Source of the DNA: Ardenticatenia bacterium
Lineage (GTDB): Bacteria; Chloroflexota; Anaerolineae; Ardenticatenales; Ardenticatenaceae
Assembly: GCA_030949995.1 (NCBI GenBank)
Contig: JAUZRY010000107.1
Span: 62,001 to 126,000 of the forward strand
DNA length: 64,000 nt
Direction: 5' to 3'
Below the pieces are notes generated by a model that had not been told where the DNA came from, searched no databases, and saw only the letters and a list, made by a program, of their open reading frames with translations. Below are positions 22,548-31,337 of the stretch, in pieces. Made by a program: the position numbers and the translations under genes. The stretch's first letter is position 1, and every line of letters starts with the position of its first letter.

Positions 22548-23351
22548 ATGCTGCTTGAGGAACGTCTCGCTGCCGTGACCGGCGCCGGGGCCGGGATTGG
22601 TCGGGCTATTGCCCGAGCCCTGGCCGCGGAAGGAGCGCACGTTGCGGTGACGGACATCAATGAGGAGGCCGCGCGGGAGACGGTGCGCCTGATCGAAGAG
22701 GCCGGAGGCATCGCCCGCGCCTGGCGGATGGATGTCACACAGCGGTCGGACATTGTACAGGTGGTCGGCGCGATTCGCGAGTGGGGCGGAGGGCGCATCG
22801 ATATCTGGGTGAACAACGCGGGCGTGTCCACCATGAACCGCTTTGTGGACCTGACCGAGGAGGACTGGGACTTCAACATGAACGTCAACGCCAAGGGCAC
22901 GTTCCTCTGCTCGCAGGCAGTCGCGCGGGCCATGATGCAGCAGGATCTCATCCCCGATAGCGAACTGCGGGGCAAAATCATCAACATCGCGTCCATGGCC
23001 GGCAAGCGGGGCAACGCGCCCTTCCTGGCTCACTACGTGGCCTCCAAGTTCGCGGTGGTGGGGCTCACTCAGGCCACTGCGGGCGAACTCGCGCCCCACA
23101 AGATCACGGTCAACGCGGTGTGTCCGGGTTACGTGGCCACCAGCATGCAGGAGCGGGAGCTGCGCTGGGAGGCCGAACTGCGCGGCACCACCCCCGAGGC
23201 CGTGCGCGAGTTGTACATCCAGGATACGCCTCTCGGCCGCATTGAGACGCCCGAGGATGTGGCGCGCGTCGTCGTCTTCCTTGCATCCCCCCTCGCCGAC
23301 TTCATTACCGGCGAAGCCATCAACGTCAACGGCGGCGCGTGGATGGACTGA
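22548..23351 (+). CDS. SDR-family oxidoreductase (sugar/polyol dehydrogenase-like)
   Basis: The 267-residue classical short-chain dehydrogenase has the cofactor motif TGAGAGIG (residues 11-18), Asp in VTDIN suggesting NAD(H), NNAG, and the catalytic Ser/Tyr/Lys in IASMAG and YVASK (~163). The C-terminal PGYVAT and GEAINVNGG are typical of polyol and butanediol dehydrogenases. It probably oxidises the imported polyol or sugar before or after kinase action. ATG 22548 follows GAGGAGG and lies 10 bp after the kinase stop. Confidence 0.92.
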   Translation: MLLEERLAAVTGAGAGIGRAIARALAAEGAHVAVTDINEEAARETVRLIEEAGGIARAWRMDVTQRSDIVQVVGAIREWGGGRIDIWVNNAGVSTMNRFVDLTEEDWDFNMNVNAKGTFLCSQAVARAMMQQDLIPDSELRGKIINIASMAGKRGNAPFLAHYVASKFAVVGLTQATAGELAPHKITVNAVCPGYVATSMQERELRWEAELRGTTPEAVRELYIQDTPLGRIETPEDVARVVVFLASPLADFITGEAINVNGGAWMD

Positions 23352-23406
23352 AGTTTTACGTTGAATAGTTGGCCTTAATGTTGACTTTATGAAAGGAGGA
23401 GGCATC

Positions 23407-24723
23407 ATGCGCGGTAAGACACGTTACACCCTGTTCGCTCTGTTGATCGTTCTGGCTCTCGCCGTCGGCGCGTGCGCGGGCGCTACCCCCACGCCCAAAC
23501 CCGCGGCCCAGCCGACAAAGGCGCCCGCACAACCCGCGGCCGAACAGGTCACTCTGACCATCATCATGGAAGAAGTGCCCGACTACGACATTGTGGCCAA
23601 ACTGGCGCCCAAGTTCGAGGCCGAACACCCCAACATCAAAATCAAGTTCGACGCCATGCCCTACGACGCCATGCGGGACAAGATCCTCACCTCCTTCATG
23701 GCGCCCGAGGCCACCTACGACATCATTATCGTGGACAACCCCTGGATGGACGAGTTCTCCCTGGCCGATTTCCTCACCCCCTTGGATGACTACATCGCCC
23801 AGACGCCGGGCTACGACTTCAACGACTTCGTCGCGCCCATCCGCGAGATCGGCGTGGTGAACGGCAAGATCTACGGTGTGCCCTACTACAACTACGCGCT
23901 GGGCCTCATTGTCCGCCAGGACATCTTCGACGAGAAGGGCATCCAAGTGCCCACCACTCTGGAGGACTACCTCAATACCGTCCAGAGTCTGACGGACGAA
24001 AACAAGAGCTTCTACGGCGCGGCCATGCAGCCCCAGCGCGGGTACAAGATTTTCGAGGAGTGGAAGAACTGGCTCTACGCCGCGGGCGGCAACCTCATGG
24101 ACGAGCAGGGCAACGTCATCCTGGACAACGACGCGGGCAAGCGTGCGCTCTCCATGTACATCGAAGCCTACAACACCGCGGCACCGCCCAACTCCCTGAA
24201 CTGGGGCTTCGACGAGGCACTGCGCTCCATGGCCTCGGGGCAGGCCGCGACCATGCTCAGTTACAACTGGATGCTGCCCACCCTGAACAACTCCGAGGGC
24301 CCCGCGGGTGACCTGGCGGGCAAGTTCGCGCTCTACCCCGTGCCGGGCGGTAAGGCCGTGCTGGGCGCGTGGCACTGGGCCATCCCCCACAACAGCAAAA
24401 ACAAGGACGCGGCCTGGGCCTTCATCTCCTGGCTCACCTCCAAGGAGGTGGACAAGGAGCGCGTGATCATGGGCGGCGCGCCCACCCGCGCCAGCGTGAT
24501 GAACGATCCCGAGGTGTGGGAGAAGGGCTACGGCAAGGACTATTACCAGACCGTGCTCAAGATCCTGGACAACTCCGAGCCCTTGGCGCGCGGCCCTAAG
24601 GCCGAGGAGATCATCCAGGTCGTGGGCACGGAACTGAACGCGGCCGTCGCGGGCGAGAAGAGCGTGGACCAGGCCCTGAAGGACGCCGCGGACAAGGTGC
24701 GGGAGATCGTCGGGAGGAAGTAG
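23407..24723 (+). CDS. ABC transporter sugar-binding lipoprotein
   Basis: The 438-residue precursor has a short basic start, a hydrophobic stretch and a lipobox (LAVGAC, Cys23), followed by a Pro/Ala/Lys/Thr tether. It then follows family 1 solute-binding proteins (EVPDYDIVAKLAPKFEAEHP, YDIIIVDNPWMDEF, NGKIYGVPYYNYALGL, WAFISWLTSKE). The lipid-anchored protein would capture a carbohydrate outside the membrane for the two permeases downstream. ATG 23407 follows AAAGGAGGAGG. No ATPase gene is in the operon. Confidence 0.93.
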   Translation: MRGKTRYTLFALLIVLALAVGACAGATPTPKPAAQPTKAPAQPAAEQVTLTIIMEEVPDYDIVAKLAPKFEAEHPNIKIKFDAMPYDAMRDKILTSFMAPEATYDIIIVDNPWMDEFSLADFLTPLDDYIAQTPGYDFNDFVAPIREIGVVNGKIYGVPYYNYALGLIVRQDIFDEKGIQVPTTLEDYLNTVQSLTDENKSFYGAAMQPQRGYKIFEEWKNWLYAAGGNLMDEQGNVILDNDAGKRALSMYIEAYNTAAPPNSLNWGFDEALRSMASGQAATMLSYNWMLPTLNNSEGPAGDLAGKFALYPVPGGKAVLGAWHWAIPHNSKNKDAAWAFISWLTSKEVDKERVIMGGAPTRASVMNDPEVWEKGYGKDYYQTVLKILDNSEPLARGPKAEEIIQVVGTELNAAVAGEKSVDQALKDAADKVREIVGRK

Positions 24724-24757
24724 GATAGCCGACAGTAGACGATGGACGATGCAGGAG

Positions 24758-24789
24758 GGGCAGCCGAGGGGCAATGCCCTCGGCTGCCC
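24758..24789 (+). terminator. intercistronic hairpin after the binding-protein gene
   Basis: GGGCAGCCGAGGG (24758-24770) and CCCTCGGCTGCCC (24777-24789) form a perfect 13-bp stem with a 6-nt loop and no U-tract. In binding-protein-dependent transporters such stems often stabilise or partly terminate the message, so the binding protein is made in excess over permeases. Confidence 0.6.
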
Positions 24790-24824
24790 GAGGCTGGTGA
24801 GCCAGCACCTCTGATGTGAAAGCT

Positions 24825-25718
24825 ATGCTCGACAAGAGAACCACAGCCAAGACATTCCGTGGAGTTCCCTTCCCCTATCGCCTGCTCGCGCCCATGATCA
24901 TACTTCTCGTCGCGGTGCTTATCTACCCCCTCCTCTTCTCCCTGTGGATCTCCCTGCACGATTACACCCTCACCCGCTTGCAGGACGTGCGCTTCGTGGG
25001 CCTGGCCAACTACCTGGGCCTGCTGCGCAATGACGATTACTGGACGGCCATGCGCAACACGGTCACTTTCGTGGTGCTCGCCGTGGGGCTCGAGTTCCTC
25101 CTCGGCTTCAGCCTGGCCCTGCTCCTGCAACGCCGCCTGCCCTTCCGCGATGTGTTCCGCTCTGTGCTCCTTACGCCCATGTTCATCACCCCCATCGCGG
25201 TGGGCCTCATGTTCCGCTTTCTGCTCAACTCCCAACTGGGCATCATCCCTTACATCTTGCGGGAGGGCCTGGGCATCTCCGTGGACTGGTTTGGCCCCCG
25301 TTTGGCCCTGTATAGCATCATCCTCATTGACGTGTGGCAGTGGACGCCCTTCATGCTCCTCCTGCTCCTGGCGGGATTGGAATCCCTGCCCAAGGAGCCT
25401 TTTGAGGCTGCGCGCGTGGACGGCGTCTCAGGGTGGCAGATGATCCGCCACATCACCCTGCCCCTGATGCGGCCCATCATCATGGCCGCGATCATCATCC
25501 GCATGTTGGACGCGTTCAAAGTCTTCGAATATGTCTACGCGATCACGCGCGGGGGGCCTGGCAACCGCACCGAGGTCATCCAGTACCACATCTATCGCGT
25601 GGGCTTCCGCTTCTTCCGCATGGGCGAGGCCGCGGCAATGGCCTACACCCTGGTGCTGGTAATGCTGGTGCTGACCATCGCGCTCGTGTACGCCATGCGC
25701 AAGGAGGTGACATCATGA
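24825..25718 (+). CDS. ABC sugar permease, MalF/UgpA type
   Basis: The 297-residue protein has six hydrophobic segments (first LLAPMIILLVAVLIYPLLFS) and the MetI-like EAA loop EAARVDGVSGWQMIRHITLP that docks the ATPase. It pairs with the following permease to form the channel. The ATG at 24825 is chosen; a GTG at 24816 is the alternative. Its stop overlaps the next start by 4 bp (ATGA). Confidence 0.92.
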   Translation: MLDKRTTAKTFRGVPFPYRLLAPMIILLVAVLIYPLLFSLWISLHDYTLTRLQDVRFVGLANYLGLLRNDDYWTAMRNTVTFVVLAVGLEFLLGFSLALLLQRRLPFRDVFRSVLLTPMFITPIAVGLMFRFLLNSQLGIIPYILREGLGISVDWFGPRLALYSIILIDVWQWTPFMLLLLLAGLESLPKEPFEAARVDGVSGWQMIRHITLPLMRPIIMAAIIIRMLDAFKVFEYVYAITRGGPGNRTEVIQYHIYRVGFRFFRMGEAAAMAYTLVLVMLVLTIALVYAMRKEVTS

Positions 25719-26564
25719 GCCATCGAGCGCGGGCGCGCGCGGCGCAGGTCGCCGCCCTCACCATCCTTCTCCTGGCCCTTGCTGCCGTCGCCTTTCCCTA
25801 CCTGTGGACGCTGCTCACCTCCTTCAAGCCGCCAAACATCCTCTCCCGCCCCGAGGTTATCCTGTTCGCGCCCACCCTCATCCACTGGCAAGACGTGCTC
25901 GGCTCCGACTTCCCCCGCTACCTGGCGAACAGCATCATCGTGAGCCTGGTCACCGTGGCCATTGCCCTGAGCACGGGCACCCCCGCCGCGTACGCGTTTT
26001 CCCGCTTCAACGTGGGCAGCCAGCGGGCCCGCTTCAGCGTCCTCATCGCCCAAATGGTGCCCCCCGACCGTGATCATCGTGCCCATGTTCCTCATCATGT
26101 ACCACCTGCGCCTGCTGGACACCCTGGCTGCCGTCATTGCCGCCCACCTGACCTTCATCCTCCCCTTGGTCACCTGGTTTCTCATCGGCTTCTTCGATGA
26201 AGTGCCCCGCGACCTGGAGGAGCAGGCCATGGTAGACGGCTGCACTCCCTGGCAGGCCTTTTACCGCGTCGTGATGCCCGTCATCCGCCCTGGACTGGCT
26301 GCTGCGGGCATGTTCGCGTTCATTCTTTCCTGGAACGAGGTCTTCTACGCGCTCTTGCTCACGGGTGGGGACAGCAAGACGCTCCCCGTCGCCATCGCTG
26401 GCTACTGGACGTTCCGTGGTATTGAGATGGGCAAGATGTCCGTGGCCATTGTGGTGGCCATCGTGCCCGTGCTTGTGGCCTCGTTCTTCATTCAGCGCCA
26501 CCTGGTGAAGGGCCTGGGGGGGCGGCGCGGTGAAGTTTTGAGTCGGAACCATGGACGATATTGA
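25715..26564 (+). CDS. ABC sugar permease, MalG/UgpE type, one apparent frameshift
   Basis: Together the two frames give a normal ~282-residue partner permease. The first part (ALAAVAFPYLWTLLTSFKPP, STGTPAAYAFSRFN) runs to AQMVPP in a six-C run near 26060. Removing one C gives TVIIVPMFLIMYHLRLLDT, then the EAA loop EQAMVDGCTPWQAFYRVVMP and final membrane segments. The homopolymer position argues for a read error. It overlaps the upstream permease by 4 bp and is followed 43 bp later by the phosphatase gene. Confidence 0.9.
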
Positions 26565-26607
26565 GGAAAGACCATCGTCCATCGTCCTCTCCCTGGAGGT
26601 TTGTCCC

Positions 26608-27399
26608 ATGAAAGAACTCGACATTGCCACCGAGGTTGCGTGCGAGGCGGGCAGGATGCTGATGGAAGCCCTGCACCGCCCGCACACCGTAACCACCAAG
26701 ACCAGCGCCATTGATCCCGTCACCGAGATGGACCAGAAGGTGGAAGCCTTCATCGTTGACCACCTGGCCGCGGCCTTTCCCGACTACGGCTTCCTCACCG
26801 AGGAAAGCCCTGCCCAAGGCGCGACCTCCACCCGCTGGATCATCGATCCCCTGGACGGGACCGTGAACTACGCGCACGGCCACCCCCACTTCGCGGTGTC
26901 CATCGCCCTGGAACGGGCGGAGGAGATCGTGCTGGGCGTGGTCTATCACCCCACGCTGGACGAAATGTTCACCGCGGAGAAGGGGCGTGGCGCGTGGTGC
27001 AACGGTCGGCGGCTGCGCGCCTCCAGCACCGCGCGGCTGGAGGAGGCGCTGCTCGCCTCGGGATCGCCCTACGACGTGCACGAGCGGCCCGAGCCCTACA
27101 TGCGCCTGTGGCGCGCGCTGGTCACGCGCGCGCAGGCCGTGCGCCAGAGCGGCGCGGCCGCGCTGGACCTGTGTTACGTGGCCGCGGGCCGCTTGGACGG
27201 TTACGTGGAGATCGGGCTGGCGCCGTGGGACGTGGCTGCGGGCAGTCTTATCGTCCAAGAAGCGGGGGGAACAGTGAGCAACTTCGATGCCCAAGGATTC
27301 TACATATACAACCGCACGATTATCGCCTCGGGCACAGCGTTGTGGAGAACGATTCTGGGCACCATTATCATCGAAGGGACTCAAACAAGAGCAGGCTGA
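26608..27399 (+). CDS. inositol monophosphatase family protein
   Basis: The 263-residue Mg-dependent phosphatase carries all three metal motifs: TEESP, WIIDPLDGTVNYAHG and WDVAAGSLIVQEAGG. Members act on inositol phosphates, fructose-1,6-bisphosphate, histidinol phosphate or related sugar phosphates. In this operon, with a kinase and a polyol dehydrogenase, a substrate that is a phosphorylated sugar or polyol intermediate is likely. ATG 26608 follows GGAGG. It is the last gene of the operon. Confidence 0.92.
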   Translation: MKELDIATEVACEAGRMLMEALHRPHTVTTKTSAIDPVTEMDQKVEAFIVDHLAAAFPDYGFLTEESPAQGATSTRWIIDPLDGTVNYAHGHPHFAVSIALERAEEIVLGVVYHPTLDEMFTAEKGRGAWCNGRRLRASSTARLEEALLASGSPYDVHERPEPYMRLWRALVTRAQAVRQSGAAALDLCYVAAGRLDGYVEIGLAPWDVAAGSLIVQEAGGTVSNFDAQGFYIYNRTIIASGTALWRTILGTIIIEGTQTRAG

Positions 27400-27575
27400 G
27401 AGAAGCCCCCCTGCCTCCCCACTCCTGTGATCCTCCACCCAAGCAGCTCAGTCTCGCCAAGTGGGTGACGTGTCCCGGAATGTTGAAGCACGGGATACCC
27501 CCAGTTCCACACTGTCGGACCATCAGGCTCGCCCAAGCTCCTCTGATGGGGTGAGCCCTCCCTAAAAACAAGCAT

Positions 27576-27605
27576 TTGACGCGGCGGAACAACTCATGTT
27601 ATACT
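27576..27605 (+). promoter_or_regulatory. promoter of the response regulator gene
   Basis: TTGACG (27576-27581), 18 bp, TATACT (27600-27605), giving a predicted start near 27612 and an unusually long leader of ~330 nt. Upstream, CCATCAG (27520-27526) and CTGATGG (27543-27549) can pair, possibly marking the end of the sugar operon. The 541-bp spacer 27400-27940 otherwise holds no supported gene. Confidence 0.65.
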
Positions 27606-27611
27606 ACTTTT

Positions 27612-27940
27612 GCACCATTCCATGCACCTTAATAGGCAAACGGTGACGAGGTGAGCGAAAGCCCGGCAGGAAACGGGCATGAGTCCCTGTGGAGCCTGGG
27701 CCACTACTTTCTGTTCCCCGCATGTTACCCCCGTGCGCCCTATCGCCACCGAGACAACAACGGACCAGGCCATGTGGGCTACGAGCACCAATCGGCCATT
27801 CAACAACGCGCAGAAGCTTCATGGAGTACCTTTCGGATCATGCTCTTGTTCCTGCCGTCGGCGAGTTCGTCCCCGGCGGTTGGTCCTCCGGTCATCCAAG
27901 AGGGAAGCAGTTGGAGAACAAGAATGGGGGAGCTGGGCGC
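27612..27940 (+). other. long, possibly structured 5' leader of the response regulator
   Basis: The leader contains local stems such as GCCCG(N8)CGGGC around 27661-27678 and GTGG/CCAC soon after, plus short strings reminiscent of known riboswitches (GGCAAAC, GCGAAAGCC, TGTTACCC). They do not line up with any class I know. ORFs overlapping it look like chance frames. Confidence 0.35.
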
Positions 27941-28657
27941 ATGAGCGGAGAATCAGAGGAACGTGTGATTCGGGTTGTTCTTGTCGACGACCATCCTCTC
28001 TTCCGTCAAGGGTTACGGCGCGTGTTGGACTCAGCGCCCGACTGTCAAGTGGTCGGCGAAGTGGCTGACGGGGAGTCAGCCGTGGAAGTCATTCTCGACC
28101 TCCTCCCTGATGTCGTGGTCATGGACATCAACCTGCCCGGCATGAACGGTCTCCAGGTCACGCGGGAGGTCACAGGGAAAAGGAATGACATTCGCTTCAT
28201 TATTCTCACGGCTTTCCACAACGCCGATCAGGTCTTTCACGCTATCCGGGCCGGCGCTTCAGCCTACTTTCCCAAAGATGTGGACTCGCAAGATCTCCTC
28301 GAGGCCATCCGCCAAGTCCACCGGGGCAATTATGTGATCGACGGTGAAGTGATGACGGAACAGAAGTTGGCCGCTTGGCTGCTCAAACAATTGGAGGCGC
28401 GCAACACATACGGGGGCTTTGAAGAAGACATGTTCGTGCCCCTCTCGCCCCGGGAGATGGAAATCCTGGTCCTCATCACGCGGGGATATTCGAACAAAGA
28501 GATCGCCTATAAGTTGGGCATTAGCCGTCAAACCGTGAAAAACCACATGACGTCCATCTTGCGCAAGTTGCGCGTGAACGACCGGACCCAAGCGGCCGTC
28601 TACGCACTGCGCCACGGGTGGATACGACTCCAAGATATCGAAGAGCGCGAAGAGTAA
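27941..28657 (+). CDS. NarL/FixJ-family response regulator
   Basis: The 238-residue protein has a receiver domain with acidic pocket (VDDHPLFRQG), phospho-acceptor Asp in VVVMDINLPGMNG and Lys in AYFPKDVDS. A LuxR-type helix-turn-helix follows (LSPREMEILVLITRGYSNKE, IAYKLGISRQTVKNHMTSIL). It is the DNA-binding output of the two-component pair with the kinase 4 bp downstream. ATG 27941 follows GGGGGAGC. Targets are unknown; the surface protein and Tad locus downstream are candidates by position. Confidence 0.94.
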   Translation: MSGESEERVIRVVLVDDHPLFRQGLRRVLDSAPDCQVVGEVADGESAVEVILDLLPDVVVMDINLPGMNGLQVTREVTGKRNDIRFIILTAFHNADQVFHAIRAGASAYFPKDVDSQDLLEAIRQVHRGNYVIDGEVMTEQKLAAWLLKQLEARNTYGGFEEDMFVPLSPREMEILVLITRGYSNKEIAYKLGISRQTVKNHMTSILRKLRVNDRTQAAVYALRHGWIRLQDIEEREE

Positions 28658-28661
28658 TCTG

Positions 28662-29746
28662 ATGGGAGCCACAACGGATTTTCTGCACAAGCTAGAAGAG
28701 TTTCAGGCCGACGTAACCCGGGAGCTGGAGCGGGTCCAACAGGAGCTGCGGGAGATCGACGTGCTCATCCGCCAGAGCACGTCCGAGGTGGAGCGCTTAG
28801 CCCAGCGCAACTTACAAATTCAAAATAGGGTGCGCCACATGGAAGCCAACTTCGACGCCGTGCCCCGAGAGGACATCCGAGCTCTCTACACAGCCGCCCA
28901 AGAATCCCAAATGCGCCTCTTCACCATGCGCAGCCAAGTGGAACAACTCCAGAACAAGCAGCGGGTCCTGGAACAATACGCCCAATATCTTCAGCGCTTC
29001 CTCGAGCTGGCTAAAGCCGCGCCGACAGCCTAGTCCCAGAGGGGAAGCCGGAGGCGCCCCTTGACCAGGTGGAATCATCGCGGCTGCTGGTCACCCGCAT
29101 TATTGAAGCCCAGGAAGGCGAACGCCGCCAGCTCGCCCGCCAGATGCACGACGGCCCGGCACAGTCGCTGACGAACTTGATCCTCCAAGCTGAAATCTGT
29201 GAGCGCCTGTTCGACACGGATCCGGACAGGGCCAAGGCGGAGCTGACCAACCTCAAGAACGCGGTCAACACCACGTTTCAAAAGGTGCGCGATTTCATCT
29301 TTGACTTGCGCCCCATGATGCTGGACGATCTGGGATTAGCCCCTACGGTCAAGCGCTACATCGACGCTTACCAGGGCAAGGTAGATTACCGCATTACCTT
29401 GCACGTTACAGGTGAGGAACGTCGCCTCCCTGCACCAGTGGAAATTACCCTCTTTCGCGCCCTCCAGGAACTGCTCCAGAACGTCACCAGCCACGCCAAC
29501 GCACACCAGGTGACCGTGCAGCTCAACTTCCAGGACGGCGAGGTCGTGCTCACGGTCGAAGATGATGGCGTTGGCTTCGACACCGTGGAAGCGCTCCAGC
29601 CGGCCCAGCGCGGCCAGGCCGTTGGGTTAAAGGCCATGCAAGAACGCATCGAGATGTTGGGCGGCCACCTCCAGGTGGACAGCAGCATTGGCCACGGCAC
29701 GCGCGTCTACATCCGGGTGCCGGCCACAGAGCCCGTGGTAGCGTGA
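28662..29746 (+). CDS. DegS-like sensor histidine kinase, probably one gene interrupted by a frameshift
   Basis: The first frame (28662-29033) encodes an all-helical coiled coil (LEEFQADVTRELERVQQELR...) like the cytosolic sensor part of DegS-type kinases. The second frame (read from a weak GTG at 29069) has the HisKA_3 box RRQLARQMHDGPAQSL and the ATP-binding motifs (ELLQNVTSHANAHQ, VEDDGVGFD, GLKAMQERIEMLGG). No good ribosome binding site precedes 29069, and the second frame is open back to ~29015, so a single-base break in one ~360-residue kinase is likeliest. Two separate polypeptides remain possible. No membrane segment is seen. Confidence 0.8.
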
Positions 29747-29769
29747 CGAGGACCGACAAGGAGATGCCT

Positions 29770-30570
29770 GTGGCCCGAAACACGACGGTCATTCGGTACA
29801 CTTTGGTCCTGATGGTTGGCGTCGTCTTTCTCGGGCTTGCGCGGGGCGCCGGTCTTTCCACGTCCTATGCGGCACCGGCTGCCCAGCGGGCGACGCCCAC
29901 GTTAACGCCCACCCCTCCCCCGACAGCAACTCCCCTGCCCCCGCCGACAGACACGCCCGCGCCCCCACCAACAACAGTACCACCATCGCCCACATTCATC
30001 GCCTCCCCCTCCCCCGGCCAACCCCCCCCTACATCTCCACCCTCAGACACTCCGCCAACACCACGTCCGCCTCGGCCGGAGGAGTCTCCCACCCCCTCGC
30101 CCCCGGCGTGCTTCACACGGCTGGAAGGCTTCGTGCTCGACAGGGAGAGCACCCCCGTTGTGGACGCCTTGGTCCGCCTCTTAGGTTTGGGGTGGAGTGC
30201 CGAGTGGCGTACCGATACCAATGGGTTCTTCTACTTCAACGGCCTCTGTCAAGGTGAAGCCACAGTGGAAGCCATTGTCAACGATCAGGTGGTCGCACGA
30301 GTGGATGTGCGCTTGGAAGGAGAGGGCACCGTCCAGGTGACACTGCGGAGTGAGCAACCCAGCGCACAGCCTACAGCCACCGGCGCACCAGCCACAGCCA
30401 CCCCTCTCCCCTCACCGACACCCTCTGGCCCCACCCCCACGCCGCAAGTGGTGACACGGTTGCCACAAACGGGCTCTTCAACATTGTCCATGTTGCTCGT
30501 TGCAGGCGTTTTGGCTATGATTATGTTCGGAGTGCGCGTGATCCGACAATACCGCCACAGCGCCCCGTAG
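29770..30570 (+). CDS. exported Pro/Thr-rich surface protein with LPXTG sorting signal
   Basis: The protein (~266 residues from GTG 29770, which has AAGGAG six bases upstream) begins with a signal peptide (YTLVLMVGVVFLGLARGAG). A ~75-residue Pro/Thr/Ser-rich linker follows, then a compact carboxypeptidase-regulatory-like beta domain (LEGFVLDRESTPVVDALVRL...TDTNGFFYFNGL), a second P/T-rich linker, and a C-terminal LPQTG followed by a membrane segment and basic tail. That ending is a sortase sorting signal, implying covalent or membrane-edge display on a monoderm cell. The GTG at 29743, overlapping the kinase stop, is an alternative start. Confidence 0.82.
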   Translation: MARNTTVIRYTLVLMVGVVFLGLARGAGLSTSYAAPAAQRATPTLTPTPPPTATPLPPPTDTPAPPPTTVPPSPTFIASPSPGQPPPTSPPSDTPPTPRPPRPEESPTPSPPACFTRLEGFVLDRESTPVVDALVRLLGLGWSAEWRTDTNGFFYFNGLCQGEATVEAIVNDQVVARVDVRLEGEGTVQVTLRSEQPSAQPTATGAPATATPLPSPTPSGPTPTPQVVTRLPQTGSSTLSMLLVAGVLAMIMFGVRVIRQYRHSAP

Positions 30571-30682
30571 CTGTGGAGGGACTAAGGTCTATATCCCCAT
30601 TCCGAGGCCCGGATTGTTGACTTCAAAGGTCCCTGCACAGGCGTGGGAGTTAGGTCCTATGTTCACAGGCCGTTTCCTCCGC

Positions 30683-30688
30683 TATAAT
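30683..30688 (+). promoter_or_regulatory. possible -10 element upstream of the Tad locus
   Basis: TATAAT lies 80 bp upstream of the first TadE-like gene, with only a poor -35 (TGTTCA) at the right distance. It is the best promoter candidate in the 197-bp spacer. Confidence 0.35.
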
Positions 30689-30767
30689 AATCATGGTAAA
30701 GTATACTCCGAGAAACGCTGTCCTGTCAGGGAGCAACGCTCACAGGGGAGTTGGAGAGCCAGCAGTG

Positions 30768-31337
30768 ATGATTACCAGACGCCGACGCAAACGACAGCGC
30801 CCAGGGGGCTACAGGGGAAACGAGCAAGGGCAGAGCCTCGTGGAGGCTTCTATCACGTTAATCTTCCTGCTCTTGCTGGTGATCGCCATTTTTGAGATGG
30901 CCCAGGTGTTCTCCACCTACTTGGTGCTGGTCAACTCAGTGCGTGACGGTGCCATCTACGCAGCCAGTCACGCGAAGGCCAATCAGCTCCCGCAGGACGT
31001 TGAGATGTTACAACGGGATCCCACTTACCAGCCAAACACGTACTGTACAAACCCGAACAACCCTTCACTACAACATTTGAACGCTTACTGTGAGCGCGTC
31101 AAGCAGGGCATCTTGATCCGCGGACTCGACCCCCAGGGCGCCTACTTGACTATTTTGGACCCAGTCTTTGTGCCTACGACGAAGAACACCGCAGGGTTCA
31201 CCATTCTGGTGGGGGCTGAGTACCGGCTCACCACCCTCTTTACCAGCTCGATCTCCCTGCCCCTTTTAGGGCGCATGGGATTACCATCCCAATACACAGT
31301 TTCATATACTATGGAAGTGGACCCAACAGCATGGTGA
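30768..31337 (+). CDS. TadE-like pseudopilin protein
   Basis: The 189-residue protein has a short basic head (RRRRKRQRPGG), the TadE hallmark NEQGQSLVEASITLIFLLLL (prepilin-like hydrophobic helix) and an external C-terminal domain with two Cys. TadE-like minor pilins are processed by a prepilin peptidase and help Flp pilus assembly or surface secretion. The start ATG 30768 is chosen for its position just before the basic head; the ORF track adds 25 residues. It overlaps the next gene by 7 bp. Confidence 0.87.
   Translation: MITRRRRKRQRPGGYRGNEQGQSLVEASITLIFLLLLVIAIFEMAQVFSTYLVLVNSVRDGAIYAASHAKANQLPQDVEMLQRDPTYQPNTYCTNPNNPSLQHLNAYCERVKQGILIRGLDPQGAYLTILDPVFVPTTKNTAGFTILVGAEYRLTTLFTSSISLPLLGRMGLPSQYTVSYTMEVDPTAW

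Noticed and set aside
20912-23014. 700-residue minus-strand ORF opposite the FGGY kinase and SDR genes
   Set aside because: Antisense shadow; both plus-strand genes have full catalytic motifs and good starts.
27630-27740. Possible cobalamin or class I cyclic-di-GMP riboswitch
   Set aside because: Isolated short strings match, but the conserved core order and pairing could not be reproduced by hand; kept only as an unassigned leader.
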